Shown one piece after another: positions 50,064 to 58,638 of a stretch of 63,709 bases of DNA; the first letter of the stretch is position 1; each line of letters begins with the position of its first letter. Source of the DNA: Solirubrobacteraceae bacterium (GTDB lineage Bacteria > Actinomycetota > Thermoleophilia > Solirubrobacterales > Solirubrobacteraceae); contig JANJTP010000017.1 in the NCBI GenBank assembly GCA_024711025.1, positions 1 to 63,709 on the forward strand, given 5' to 3'. The notes beneath the pieces were generated by a model that was not told the DNA's origin, searched no databases, and worked only from the letters and a program-made list of their open reading frames with translations. Made by a program: the position numbers and the translations under genes.

Positions 50064-50534
50064 TCAACCGCCGCCCAGGCCGACCACGCGCCAGCGGCGC
50101 ACGCCGCCCGGCGTCGCGACCTCGACGTCGTCGCCGGGCGAGCTGCCGATCAGCGCCTGGGCCATCGGCGACTCGGCCGAGAGCCGGCCGGCCTTCAGAT
50201 CGGCCTCCGTCGCCCCGACGATCGTGAAGCTCCGCTCGGTGCCGCGCTCGTCGCTGACGCGCACGGTGCTGCCGAAGCCCACGACGCCGGCGCTGTGGTC
50301 GGCCTCGACGACCACAGCCTGGCGCAGGCGCTCGCGCAGGCGCAGGATCCGGGTCTCGAGATGGCCCTGCTCCTCCTTCAGAGCGTGGTACTCGGCGTTC
50401 TCGGAGAGGTCGCCCTCCTCGCGCGCGGCCTTGATCTTCTTCGCCAGCGCGGCCCGGACCGGCCCCTGGAGCTCGGCGAGCTCGGCTTCCAGAGCCTCGA
50501 GCCCGGCGGCCGTGATCGCCTGCCCCTCGCTCAT
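50064..50534 (-). CDS. greA: Transcription elongation factor GreA/GreB family
   Basis: A 156-residue transcript-cleavage factor for stalled RNA polymerase. The N-terminal coiled coil (about 8-75) carries the acidic tip motif REEGDLSENAEYHALKEEQ with the essential Asp and Glu. The C-terminal FKBP-like domain holds GSTVRV and the closing SPMAQALIGSSPGDDVEV. The start overlaps the FbiC stop by 4 bp (ATGA), an unexpected operon partner. Full length for the family. Confidence 0.95.
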   Translation of the reverse strand: MSEGQAITAAGLEALEAELAELQGPVRAALAKKIKAAREEGDLSENAEYHALKEEQGHLETRILRLRERLRQAVVVEADHSAGVVGFGSTVRVSDERGTERSFTIVGATEADLKAGRLSAESPMAQALIGSSPGDDVEVATPGGVRRWRVVGLGGG

Positions 50535-52807
50535 GCCGCGAGCACCAGCACGTCGGCGGTGGCGGCGTGGTCGAGGTCGCTCTCGGGCAGCATGCCCACC
50601 GGGTAGCGGTGGCGGATCTCGTAGAGCGTGGTGCGCTCGGCGGCCGGGCGTCCCGCCCTGTGAGCGGCACCGGCCAGGTGCTCGGGATCAAGGCGCGTGC
50701 CGTGCTGGCTTCCGGCCAGACGGCTGATGCTCTCCTCCATCAGCGTGCCGCCGAGGTCGTTGACGCCCCAGCGAAGCGCCTCGGTGGCGATGTCGAGGCC
50801 CATCTTGACCCAGCTCGCCTGCAGGTTGGCGATCGAGCGTCCGAGCGCGAGACGGAAGACCGCGGTGTGCTTGAGGTTCTCCTCGGGGCTGATCTCCTGG
50901 ATGCCGTGCGTGCGCCCGAGCAGCGTCTGGAACGGGATGAACGACAGCGGCACGAACTCGGTGATGCCGCCGGTGCGCTCCTGCAGCTCGCGCACGATCC
51001 GCATGTGCTCGGCCAGCTCCCACGGCTCCTCGACGTGCCCGAACATCACCGTGGCCGTCGAGCGCAGCCCTGCGGCGTGGCTGGCCTCGATGATCTCGAC
51101 CCACCGTCCGACCGGCAGCTTGTTCGGGCTGATCCGCTCCCGGACGCCGTCGTGCAGCACCTCGGCCGCGGTCCCGGGCGTCGAGCCCAGCCCCGCGTCG
51201 GCCAGCCGCGCGAACACCTCCGCCGCAGGCAGGCCGCTGATATCGCACATGTGGGCGATCTCCATCGGGCTGTAGGCGTGCAGGTGCAGGTCCGTGCCGC
51301 AGCGCGCCGCCTCGTCCTTGGCCACGCGCAGCCAGCGCAGGTACTCGCCGAGATCCCAGTCCGGGTGGATCCCCGACTGGATGCAAAGCTCGCTCGCGCC
51401 GTACTCGACGGCCTGCGCGACGCGCTCGCGGAACTCCCACTCGGAGTGCTCGTACGCACCCGGCGAGCGGCGCCCCTGACCGAAGCCGCAGAACGCGCAG
51501 CCGACCGTGCACACGTTCGAGACGTTGATGTTGCGGTTGACGACGAACGTGACGAGGTCTCCGGCGAGCTCGCAGCGCAGCTCGTCGGCGGCCACCCTGA
51601 TCGCCTCGACCGCCTCCGGCCGGCGCTCTGCCAGCAGGGCGCTCGTCTCCTCCGCCGACAGCCGGGCGCCGACCCGCGCCTTCTCGAGCGCCGGGCCCAC
51701 GAGATCGGAGTTGATCGCGAACGGCGCGATCCCGCGCCCCGAGGTGCCTCGCGGGATGAACGACCAGTACCGCTCGCGAACGGTGTCCATGACCCCCCGC
51801 GAGAGCCACTCCGGGTTCGTGAGCTGCGGGTACACGCACAGCCGCTCGGCGACGGCCACGCCGTCGCGCCCCAGCCGCTCGCGCACCTGCTTCGGCGACG
51901 GGAACGGATGCTCCGGCGAGATGTGGTCCCCGTTCGCGCTCAGGCCACCGAGGTCGGTCGCGCCCATCGCGACGAGCTCCGGCCACCAGTCCGCGAGGTT
52001 CGGCGGCACCTGGATCCCGACCCCGGGGAGCAGCTCGCGCGCGACGCCGACGAGGCGCTTCATCTCCGCCAGGTCGACCGGCGCCGACCATGCCGGCGCG
52101 CCGACGACGGGCCCGTCGTGCAGGCCCGTCCGCCAGTATGCCTCGGAGGCCTCGTCGGCGATCTGGGCGGGCTCCTCGCCGTAGTAGCGCCGGTGGGGCA
52201 CGAAGTTCTGCAGGATCACCTCCTGCAGGTGGCCGTGCTCGCGATGCGCCGCCGCGAGCGCCTCGAGCGCCGCGTCGCGATCCTCCGGACGCTCGCCGAT
52301 GCCGACGAGGATCCCGCTCGTGAACGGGATCCGCAGCTCACCCGCCGCATGGATCGTCGCCAGCCGCAGCGCCGGGTCCTTCGTCGGCGACCCCTGATGG
52401 GCGACCAGGTCCTCGCGCAGCGACTCCACCATCAGCCCCTGCGAAGCCGTCACCTCGCGCAGCCGCGCGAGCTCCTCCCGCGAGAGCGCGCCCAGGTTCG
52501 TGTGGGGCAGCAGCCCCCGCTCGAGCGCCCGCTCGCAGCACCAGACGACGTAGCCGACGAAGTCGTCGAAGCCGAGCTCCGCCAGCCGTGCGCGGACGCC
52601 CGGGTGATGGCCCGGATCGTCGCCTGTGAGGATCAGAAGCTCCTTCGCCCGCCGGCGCACGGCCGACGCGATCTGCTCCTCGACCTCCTCGGGCGAGTGG
52701 AGGTGCGCCTGATGGGTCTGGAAAGCGCAGTACTTGCAGTGCGACCGGCAGGTACGAGACAGCGACAGCGTGAAGCTGCGCGAGAACGTCACGCGGCGAG
52801 TGCTCAT
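50531..52807 (-). CDS. fbiC: FO synthase, fused CofG-CofH (FbiC)
   Basis: A 758-residue bifunctional radical-SAM enzyme making FO (7,8-didemethyl-8-hydroxy-5-deazariboflavin) from tyrosine and a ribityl-pyrimidine. The N-terminal CofG half has the cluster motif CRSHCKYC (about 20-27). The C-terminal CofH half has VCTVGCAFCGFG with the CxxxCxxC cysteines. Actinobacteria carry this fusion, whereas archaea and cyanobacteria have two proteins. ATG at 52807. Together with npdG-cofDCE 2 kb away it supplies nearly the whole F420 pathway in this window. Confidence 0.96.
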   Translation of the reverse strand: MSTRRVTFSRSFTLSLSRTCRSHCKYCAFQTHQAHLHSPEEVEEQIASAVRRRAKELLILTGDDPGHHPGVRARLAELGFDDFVGYVVWCCERALERGLLPHTNLGALSREELARLREVTASQGLMVESLREDLVAHQGSPTKDPALRLATIHAAGELRIPFTSGILVGIGERPEDRDAALEALAAAHREHGHLQEVILQNFVPHRRYYGEEPAQIADEASEAYWRTGLHDGPVVGAPAWSAPVDLAEMKRLVGVARELLPGVGIQVPPNLADWWPELVAMGATDLGGLSANGDHISPEHPFPSPKQVRERLGRDGVAVAERLCVYPQLTNPEWLSRGVMDTVRERYWSFIPRGTSGRGIAPFAINSDLVGPALEKARVGARLSAEETSALLAERRPEAVEAIRVAADELRCELAGDLVTFVVNRNINVSNVCTVGCAFCGFGQGRRSPGAYEHSEWEFRERVAQAVEYGASELCIQSGIHPDWDLGEYLRWLRVAKDEAARCGTDLHLHAYSPMEIAHMCDISGLPAAEVFARLADAGLGSTPGTAAEVLHDGVRERISPNKLPVGRWVEIIEASHAAGLRSTATVMFGHVEEPWELAEHMRIVRELQERTGGITEFVPLSFIPFQTLLGRTHGIQEISPEENLKHTAVFRLALGRSIANLQASWVKMGLDIATEALRWGVNDLGGTLMEESISRLAGSQHGTRLDPEHLAGAAHRAGRPAAERTTLYEIRHRYPVGMLPESDLDHAATADVLVLAA

Positions 52808-52841
52808 GTGCGGGACGTTACAGACGATCCCCGCCGAACCG

Positions 52842-52866
52842 GGCCCCGGCCATGTCGGCCGGGGCC
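52842..52866 (-). terminator. Hairpin after the aquaporin gene
   Basis: GGCCCCGGCC (52842-52851), loop ATGTC, GGCCGGGGCC (52857-52866): perfect 10-bp arms, 59-83 bp beyond the aquaporin stop and before the FbiC start. No U-tract. Confidence 0.65.
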
Positions 52867-52924
52867 GGCGTCGCCCTGCGGACCGGCGATCCGCGGCGAT
52901 CCGCGATGCGATCGCGTCCGGGGC

Positions 52925-53677
52925 CTACGCGGCTCCCCCCTCGATGATGTCCTCGCGGGCGGCGGTGATCGCCTGTGCCTCCTCGACGTCGCCGCGGTAG
53001 AGCCAGTGGACCAGGAAGCCCGCCAGCAGGCCGCCGACGATCGGGCCGAGCGTGTAGACGAAGAGGAACGTCCCGAAGTTGTCGAACAGCGCGTCGGCGG
53101 CGAGCAGCGGCCCGAAGGCGCGCGCGGGGTTGAGCCCGGCGCCGGTCAGCGGCGCGATGCACATGACGGCCCCGCCGAGCGCGCCGCCGATCACCCACGG
53201 CGTCAGCGCGCTCTTGTTCTTCATGATGACCGCCGACCCGACGATCGCGAACAGCAGCACGAACGTGCCGATCCCCTCCAGCACGAAGCCGGAGAGGTCG
53301 CCGCCGAGGAACGCCTTGGCGACCAGCGTGCCGCCGTACTTGACCGAACGGCCCTCGTCGAGCAGCACCGCCTTGACGAGGTACGCCGCGAGCGTGGCCC
53401 CGGCGAGCTGCATCAGGATGTAGATGGCGGCGTCTGGGCCGCGGATCTTCCGCAGGGCGGCGAGCGTGACCGTCACCGCGGGATTGAAGTGCGCGCCCGA
53501 GACCCCCGCGAGGGAGGCGACCAGCAGGCCGAGGACGAACACGTGGACGAGGCCGATGACGGCGAAGTCGCGCACCTGCAGGACCGAGGTGTCGGTCACC
53601 ACGAGCGCGATGAAGAAGACGAGGACGAACGTTCCGACGAGCTCGGCGACGTAGGCCCGGAGGCTCTTCTGCTCCAT
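52925..53677 (-). CDS. MIP-family aquaporin/glycerol channel
   Basis: A 250-residue channel with six helices and the two pore-forming NPA loops, GAHFNPAVT (about 61-69) and GLNPARAFGP. The second NPA is followed by Arg, as needed for the selectivity filter. The sequence around it lacks the Asp of typical glycerol facilitators (NPARAFGP rather than NPARDxGP), favouring a water or small-neutral-solute channel. AAGGAGC precedes the ATG. The C-terminal ~25 residues are a soluble acidic tail. Stands alone. Confidence 0.93.
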   Translation of the reverse strand: MEQKSLRAYVAELVGTFVLVFFIALVVTDTSVLQVRDFAVIGLVHVFVLGLLVASLAGVSGAHFNPAVTVTLAALRKIRGPDAAIYILMQLAGATLAAYLVKAVLLDEGRSVKYGGTLVAKAFLGGDLSGFVLEGIGTFVLLFAIVGSAVIMKNKSALTPWVIGGALGGAVMCIAPLTGAGLNPARAFGPLLAADALFDNFGTFLFVYTLGPIVGGLLAGFLVHWLYRGDVEEAQAITAAREDIIEGGAA

Positions 53678-53808
53678 GGCGTCGCTCCTTTCCTTGGCGG
53701 GTGGTCAGAAACGGGCCGCACGGGCGATTCGAGCACCCGGCGGTGACGCCTGCCCCGTTCGCCCTCGATCGCCCCGCTCCTGCAGAGCGGGCCGGCGAGC
53801 CCACCCGT

Positions 53809-54303
53809 TCAGGGCGCGACGGTGACCTTGGCGATCTGCACGCCGGAGCGCTCCAGCTCGACCTCGAAGATGCCGGCGATCTTCGCCGGGACCGAGAACC
53901 TCGCGGCTCTGCCGGGCCCGACCGGCCGGGCCACGTCGTAGGCGTGGAGGTGGACCTCCTCCTCCGCGTCCGCGACAACCGCGAAGCGGATCGTGGCGCC
54001 CTGGCTCACGTCGAGCTCCCTCACCCCGCCGACCGGCCGGCCCCCACGCACGCGGATGAGCGGGACCTTCGGCCTGGTCTCGGCGGCGGGCGGGACGGTC
54101 GTCGTCGCCGTCTCCCCCGCGGCGTCACGGGAGTCGCCGGTGCTGGTCCGGGCCCCCTCGACGCCATCCTGCGTCGCGGTGGCGGCGTCCCGGTCGCCAC
54201 GCGAGCGGTCCGTCTCGTCGCCGCTCGGCCGAAGCGCGACGAACGCCGCGACGGCGACCACGAAGACGGCGACGACGAGCGCGACGCGCGCCGGACGCGA
54301 CAT
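53809..54303 (-). CDS. Membrane-anchored cupredoxin-like protein, unknown
   Basis: A 164-residue protein. One N-terminal helix (about 6-25), a charged Thr/Asp-rich linker to ~75, then a compact beta domain: PLIRVRGGRPVGGVRELDVS, GATIRFAVVADAEEEVHLHAYD, ARFSVPAKIAGIFEVELERS. The EEVHLHAYD stretch could bind a metal, and the strand order resembles a cupredoxin or Ig fold, but no blue-copper Cys is present. Its ATG shares a base with the stop of the receiver-like gene upstream. Function unknown. Confidence 0.76.
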   Translation of the reverse strand: MSRPARVALVVAVFVVAVAAFVALRPSGDETDRSRGDRDAATATQDGVEGARTSTGDSRDAAGETATTTVPPAAETRPKVPLIRVRGGRPVGGVRELDVSQGATIRFAVVADAEEEVHLHAYDVARPVGPGRAARFSVPAKIAGIFEVELERSGVQIAKVTVAP

Positions 54304-54722
54304 CAGCGCCCTCCCTGCGCGGGAGGCCGCGAGCCCGGTTCGTCGTCCGTCATCGTCCCGCGCTCCGCGAGCAGCCGCTCCACGAGCGCCGCGGCCTCGC
54401 GGCGCATCCGCGAGCGGGGCACGACGAGGTCGAGCCCCGCGGTCAGGCCGCGCTCACGCGCGGGGGCCTCGACGTGCGGATAGAAGCCGAGCGTGCGCGC
54501 CGCCCCGAGCATCCCCTCGGCGCGCAGCGCCCTGACCAGCGCGGCGCCATCGCACTCGTCGGCGGCGAGATCGACGACCAGCACGTCGGCGCCGTTCGCG
54601 AGCGCGGCCCGGGCGACCGCTTCGGAGCCGGCGAGGACGACCTCGTGCCCCGCGGGCTCAAGCGCCCCCTGGACATGCGAGCCGAACAGCAGGTCGGGAA
54701 CGACCGCGACGACGCGCGCCAT
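54303..54722 (-). CDS. Response-regulator-like receiver protein, degenerate
   Basis: A 139-residue protein resembling a stand-alone receiver: VVAVVPDLLFGSHVQGALEPAG, then VLVVDLAADECDGAALVRALR with an Asp at the phospho-acceptor strand, and VVPRSRMRREAAALVERLL for the last helix. The usual acidic pair of strand 1 is reduced to a single Asp after Pro, and no DNA-binding domain follows, so phosphorylation is doubtful. It lies between two small genes on the same strand (5-bp gap upstream, 1-bp overlap downstream). No kinase is nearby. Function unknown. Confidence 0.72.
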   Translation of the reverse strand: MARVVAVVPDLLFGSHVQGALEPAGHEVVLAGSEAVARAALANGADVLVVDLAADECDGAALVRALRAEGMLGAARTLGFYPHVEAPARERGLTAGLDLVVPRSRMRREAAALVERLLAERGTMTDDEPGSRPPAQGGR

Positions 54723-54727
54723 CGCGG

Positions 54728-55090
54728 CTATTGCGCGTGGGTTCGGCGGAACTCCTCGCGCACGCTCTCGGGCCGCCCCCATTCCTGGAAGACCGGCGCC
54801 CGCCCGGTGCGCACCTCGCGCACGGCGAGCTCGCCGGCGATGCCGGTCTCGTCGAGGAACAGCAGCGCGCGATGCACCGCGGGCGCCGCGGCGGCGTTGC
54901 CGAAGCGGTGCGCGCAGAGGATCCGCCAGTGCCAGTCGTGCCTCGAGTACGGCTGGGCGTTGCACGTGACGAGGAACGTCGCAGCCTCGACGTAGCGGCG
55001 CTCGTCGGCGATCCGCAAGTCGAGCTCGATATCGGTCCAGTCGCTCGGGAGCGAGTCGAGGACTGCCTGGAAATCGTCGGCGAGCGCCAT
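54728..55090 (-). CDS. Conserved hypothetical protein
   Basis: A 120-residue soluble protein beginning MALADDFQAVLDSLPSDWTD, with RIADERRYVEAATFLVTCNA, YSRHDWHWRILCAHRFGNAA and a final EWGRPESVREEFRRTHAQ. His/Trp-rich in the middle. I recognise no family motif. It is first in a three-gene unit with the receiver-like and cupredoxin-like genes, 5 bp before the former. The ATG is set where conserved-looking sequence begins. Confidence 0.72.
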   Translation of the reverse strand: MALADDFQAVLDSLPSDWTDIELDLRIADERRYVEAATFLVTCNAQPYSRHDWHWRILCAHRFGNAAAAPAVHRALLFLDETGIAGELAVREVRTGRAPVFQEWGRPESVREEFRRTHAQ

Positions 55091-55137
55091 CGCCCCGCAA
55101 TCTACCGGCGTCGGCCGCCGACCGCCTTCCCGCACGT

Positions 55138-56454
55138 TCAGGCGAACGTCGCCCACAGCAGGAAGAGGTTCAGCGCGATGATCATCGCCGCGGCGATCGA
55201 GGCGGCGAGCGTCGTCACGCCACGGTTGACCAGCGCGCCCATCACGTCGCGGCGCCTGGTCAGCAGCACGAGCGGCACCAGCGCGAACGGGATGCCGAAC
55301 GACAGCACGACCTGGCTGATCACGAGCGAGCGCGTCGGGTCGAGGCCGATCGCGAGCACGACGAGCGCCGGCAGCATCGTCACCACGCGACGCACGAACA
55401 GCGGGATCGTGCGTCCGATGAAGCCCTGCATCACGACCTGACCGGCATACGTGCCGACGCTCGACGAGGCGAACCCGGACGCCAGCAGCGCGAGCGCGAA
55501 GGCGAGCGCGGCCTCGGGGCCGATCAGGTCCGTGAAGCCCTGGTGGGCGCCCTCGATCGTGTCGAGGCCGTGCAGCGGCGAGTCGAAGAACAGCGCCGCG
55601 GCGATCACGAGCATCGACATGTTCACGAGGCCGGCGACGCCCATCGCGATCGTCACGTCGATCCGCTGGAAGCGAAGCAGCGCCCGCCGCTCGCCGTCGT
55701 CGCGCGGGCGGATGCGGTCCTGGGTCAGCGCCGAGTGCAGGTAGATGACGTGCGGCATGACGGTCGCGCCGAGGATCCCCGTGGCCAGCAGCACGCTGTC
55801 GGAGCCGCTGAACGTGGGAACGAACCCGGCCGCCGCCCCGCCTGCGTCGAAGCCGATCCGCAGCGTGTCGTAGAGGAAGCCCAGCAGGATCACGCCGAGG
55901 AAGAACGCGATCGCGAGCTCGAAGCGCCGGTAGCCGCGGCGCTGCAGGGCGAGCACGGCGAAGGAGACCACGGCGGTCATCAGGCCCGCCGTGAACAGCG
56001 GCACCCCGAAGAGCAGGTTGAGCGCGATCGCCGCGCCCACGAACTCGGCCAGGTCGGTCGCCATCGCGACGATCTCGGCCTGGACCCAGAGTCCCCAGCT
56101 GACCGGCCTCGGGAATCGCTCGCGGCACAGCTCAGCGAGGTTGCGGCCGGTCGCGATGCCGATCTTCGCCGAGAGGTTCTGGATCAGCATCGCCATCAGG
56201 TTCGCGGCGAGCAGCACCCACAGCAGCATGTAGCCGAACGTCGCGCCGCCGGCGATGTTCGTCGCGAAGTTCCCCGGGTCGACGTAGGCGACGCAGGCGA
56301 CGAACGCCGGGCCGAGCGCGGCGAGCGTCATGCGCAGCCGGCCCTTCTCGCGCAGTCGCTCGAGGTCGCTCGGGCCGATCTGGACCGCGGTCTCGGCGTC
56401 GAGCCCGGGCGGGAGCGCGGGCTCCGGCGCGGGCCGCGGCGGCGAGACGCTCAT
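55138..56454 (-). CDS. mntH: Nramp-family Mn2+/Fe2+ transporter (MntH-like)
   Basis: A 438-residue proton-coupled metal importer with about 11 helices. The metal-binding helix-1 motif DPGN occurs in VAYVDPGNFATN, and helix 6 has ATVMPHVIYLHSA with the Met/Pro/His site, both diagnostic of Nramp. The ~40-residue N-terminus is cytosolic. ATG at 56454 overlaps the stop of the DtxR/MntR-type regulator by 4 bp, so regulator and transporter form one unit, and manganese is the likely substrate. Confidence 0.94.
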   Translation of the reverse strand: MSVSPPRPAPEPALPPGLDAETAVQIGPSDLERLREKGRLRMTLAALGPAFVACVAYVDPGNFATNIAGGATFGYMLLWVLLAANLMAMLIQNLSAKIGIATGRNLAELCRERFPRPVSWGLWVQAEIVAMATDLAEFVGAAIALNLLFGVPLFTAGLMTAVVSFAVLALQRRGYRRFELAIAFFLGVILLGFLYDTLRIGFDAGGAAAGFVPTFSGSDSVLLATGILGATVMPHVIYLHSALTQDRIRPRDDGERRALLRFQRIDVTIAMGVAGLVNMSMLVIAAALFFDSPLHGLDTIEGAHQGFTDLIGPEAALAFALALLASGFASSSVGTYAGQVVMQGFIGRTIPLFVRRVVTMLPALVVLAIGLDPTRSLVISQVVLSFGIPFALVPLVLLTRRRDVMGALVNRGVTTLAASIAAAMIIALNLFLLWATFA

Positions 56455-57131
56455 CGTGCGACCTCGACGCGCATCGCCCTCGCCAGGGCTCCGCCGAGCA
56501 CGTGCACGTCGTCGCCGAAGCGCGCGAAGACGGGCCCGTCGAACGGCTGCCTGTCGATCACCTCCAGCTCGTCGCCGGGCGCGATCCCGCGCGCGGCCAG
56601 GTACCGGAGCATCTCCGGGTCGGCGTCCGAGACCCGCACGAAGGTCCCCCGGGCGCCGGGCGCGAGCGCGTCGAGCGCGACGGTGTCGCCCTCGTCGATC
56701 ACGAGGTCGGCGCTGGGGATCGGGTCGCCGTGCGGGTCGTGGGTCGGGTCGCCGTATCGCGCCGCGATCAGGTTCTCGAGCTCCTCGGAGATGTGGTGCT
56801 CGAGCACCTCGGCCTCGTCGTGCACCCGATCCCACGGCAGGCCGAGGTCGGCGAGCAGCAGCTCGATCAGCCGGTGGTGGCGGATCACCTCCAGCGCGAC
56901 GCGCCGCCCCTGCTCGGTCAGCGCCACGCCGCGATAGGGCTTGTGCTCGACGAGCCCCAGCTCGTCGAGGCGGCGGAGCATCGCCGACGCCGAGCCGCTC
57001 GTGACGCCGAGCCGCTCGGCGAGCGCCGTCGTCGTCACCGGCGCGTCCGGCAGGCGCCGCTGCAGCGCGTAGATGGCCTTCGTGTAGTCCTCGACGGCAA
57101 CCGTCGGCCGCTCCGGTTCCTCGCTGGACAT
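56451..57131 (-). CDS. mntR: DtxR/MntR-family metal-dependent repressor
   Basis: A 226-residue regulator. The winged-helix domain (about 12-75) is followed by a dimerisation/metal domain (about 76-145) with His and Glu ligands (EVIRHHRLIE, HDEAEVLEHHISEE), and a C-terminal FeoA/SH3-like domain (about 150-225). It would repress the coupled Nramp gene when Mn or Fe is replete. The ATG at 57131 is preferred: a TTGACA -35 at 57167-57162 places transcription start close to this codon, so the message may be leaderless. An ATG 18 bp upstream would fall inside the promoter. Confidence 0.92.
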   Translation of the reverse strand: MSSEEPERPTVAVEDYTKAIYALQRRLPDAPVTTTALAERLGVTSGSASAMLRRLDELGLVEHKPYRGVALTEQGRRVALEVIRHHRLIELLLADLGLPWDRVHDEAEVLEHHISEELENLIAARYGDPTHDPHGDPIPSADLVIDEGDTVALDALAPGARGTFVRVSDADPEMLRYLAARGIAPGDELEVIDRQPFDGPVFARFGDDVHVLGGALARAMRVEVAR

Positions 57132-57138
57132 GAAACGA

Positions 57139-57167
57139 GAGTTTGTCATGCCAAGAATGATTGTCAA
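57139..57167 (-). promoter_or_regulatory. Promoter of the mntR-mntH unit
   Basis: TTGACA (57167-57162), 17 bp, AAACTC (57144-57139) on the minus strand. Within it, the word TTGTCA occurs twice, 18 bp apart, in the plus strand. Overlap with a metalloregulator site is plausible. Confidence 0.5.
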
Positions 57168-57275
57168 GCCGGACTGCGTGGAATGTCGCGCCAGGCGCTC
57201 GGCCGCGTGCTGCCCACGGGCAGGCCCGACGGGACGCCCGGACCTGCCCATAGCGGCACTCCTATCCTCGGCACG

Positions 57276-58214
57276 GTGACGCCGATCGCCGCACAAGACC
57301 CGCTGCGCAGCGGCGCCGGACTGCTCGATCGGAGCGACCGCGGCAAGCTCGCGCTGCGTGGCGAGCAGACGAAGGCCGCGCTGAACGGGCTCGTCACGAA
57401 CGACGTCGAGGCGCTCGCGCCCGGCGAGGGCCTGTACGCCGCCGTCCTATCACCCAAGGGCCGGATGCTCGGCGACCTGCGCGTGCTCGACGCCGGCGAC
57501 GAGCTGCTGCTCGACATGGAGCGCGTCGCCCTCCAGCCGGTCTTCGACGTCCTGCGCCATGGCCTCGTCGGCTACGCCGCGGCGCTCGACAAGCGCACAT
57601 TGCAGCGCGGGCTGCTATCGCTCGTCGGACCGCGCAGCCGCGAGCTCGCGGGGGCCCCCGATCTGCCGGACACCGAGCACGCCCACCGCGAGGCGACCAT
57701 CGGCGGCGTGCCCGTGCGGCTGATCGCAACCCACTTCGGAGTCGACGTGCTGTGCGACGCGCAGGCCTCGGCGCAGGTGCGCGAGGCGCTGCACGCAGCG
57801 GGAGCGGCGGCCGTCAGCGAGGAGCAGGTCGACGTGCTGCGCGTAGAGGCCGGGCGCCCGCGCTACGGCATCGACGTGGACGACACGACGATCCCGCAGG
57901 AGGCCGGGCTCAACGAGCGCGCGGTGAGCTTCACCAAGGGCTGCTACGTGGGCCAGGAGACGGTCGCGCGGCTCCACTACAAGGGCAAGCCCAACCGCCA
58001 CCTGCGCGGTCTGCGGCTCTCGGAGGCGGTCGCGCCCGGGACGCCCCTCCGGCTCGCCGAGCGCGAGGTCGGCAGGCTCACGAGCTGCGCCCTGTCGCCC
58101 CGGCTCGGCCCCGTCGGGCTGGCCCTGCTGCGGCGCGAGGCCGAGCCCGGAGCGACGGTGGTCGCCGGCGACGGGCCGGCGAGCGCCGTCGTGGTTGCCC
58201 TGCCGTTCGACTGA
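57276..58214 (+). CDS. ygfZ: YgfZ/GcvT-like folate-binding protein
   Basis: A 312-residue tetrahydrofolate-binding protein helping Fe-S enzyme maturation or repair. The diagnostic motif KGCYVGQET is near residue 225, preceded by IPQEAGLNERAVSFTKG; the N-terminal region LNGLVTNDVEALAPGEGLYAAVLSPKGRM is also typical. GTG at 57276 is used because homology starts right after it; an in-frame ATG 93 bp upstream would add a low-complexity stretch. Divergent from mntR. Confidence 0.9.
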   Translation: MTPIAAQDPLRSGAGLLDRSDRGKLALRGEQTKAALNGLVTNDVEALAPGEGLYAAVLSPKGRMLGDLRVLDAGDELLLDMERVALQPVFDVLRHGLVGYAAALDKRTLQRGLLSLVGPRSRELAGAPDLPDTEHAHREATIGGVPVRLIATHFGVDVLCDAQASAQVREALHAAGAAAVSEEQVDVLRVEAGRPRYGIDVDDTTIPQEAGLNERAVSFTKGCYVGQETVARLHYKGKPNRHLRGLRLSEAVAPGTPLRLAEREVGRLTSCALSPRLGPVGLALLRREAEPGATVVAGDGPASAVVVALPFD

Positions 58215-58334
58215 CCGCCGGTCGAGCGACGTCCGGCCACTCCGGCGAGCTGTACGCCGGCTTGCGCGATCGCACCCGGACCCCTCCCGCCGCCGACGGG
58301 AGTAGTCTGGTCGAATCGGACGAGGAGGTACGTC

Positions 58335-58541
58335 GTGAGCATCATCGCCCCGCAGCAGGATCTCGCGGCGCAGGAGCGCACGCGTGAGGCCTGGTCGCTC
58401 TACGCCGACGAGGTTCGCGGCCTCAGCGGCAACGCCTACGAGGACGCGGAGCACGCCGCCTGGGAGCGCCTCCGCCGCGAGCTCGATCGGATCGCCGCCG
58501 GCCTGCCGGCGGACGACGAGCCATCCGACGAGGGCGCATAG
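58335..58541 (+). CDS. Small conserved hypothetical protein
   Basis: A 68-residue soluble acidic protein: WSLYADEVRGLSGNAYEDAE, AWERLRRELDRIAAG, ending DDEPSDEGA. Mostly helical by composition. The GTG start has a strong ribosome site (GAGGAGG, 6 nt away). A hairpin follows at 58559-58588. No family or function recognised; the ribosome site and terminator make it a credible gene. Confidence 0.7.
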   Translation: MSIIAPQQDLAAQERTREAWSLYADEVRGLSGNAYEDAEHAAWERLRRELDRIAAGLPADDEPSDEGA

Positions 58542-58558
58542 CCCAAAAGCACCCGTCG

Positions 58559-58588
58559 GGCGCCCGCCCGCGGGCACCCGGGCGCCCG
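58559..58588 (+). terminator. Hairpin after the 68-residue gene
   Basis: GGGCGCCCG (58559-58567) and CGGGCGCCC (58580-58588) are perfect 9-bp arms, 18 bp beyond the stop codon. Confidence 0.6.
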
Positions 58589-58638
58589 GTATGGTGCCTG
58601 CGCGGCGTTGCGGCGTCGCGAAGCCAGCGGAGTCAGGG

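Noticed and set aside
50567-53746. A 1059-codon open frame on the plus strand
   Set aside because: It is antisense to FbiC and the aquaporin, both unmistakable; high GC keeps the opposite frame open.
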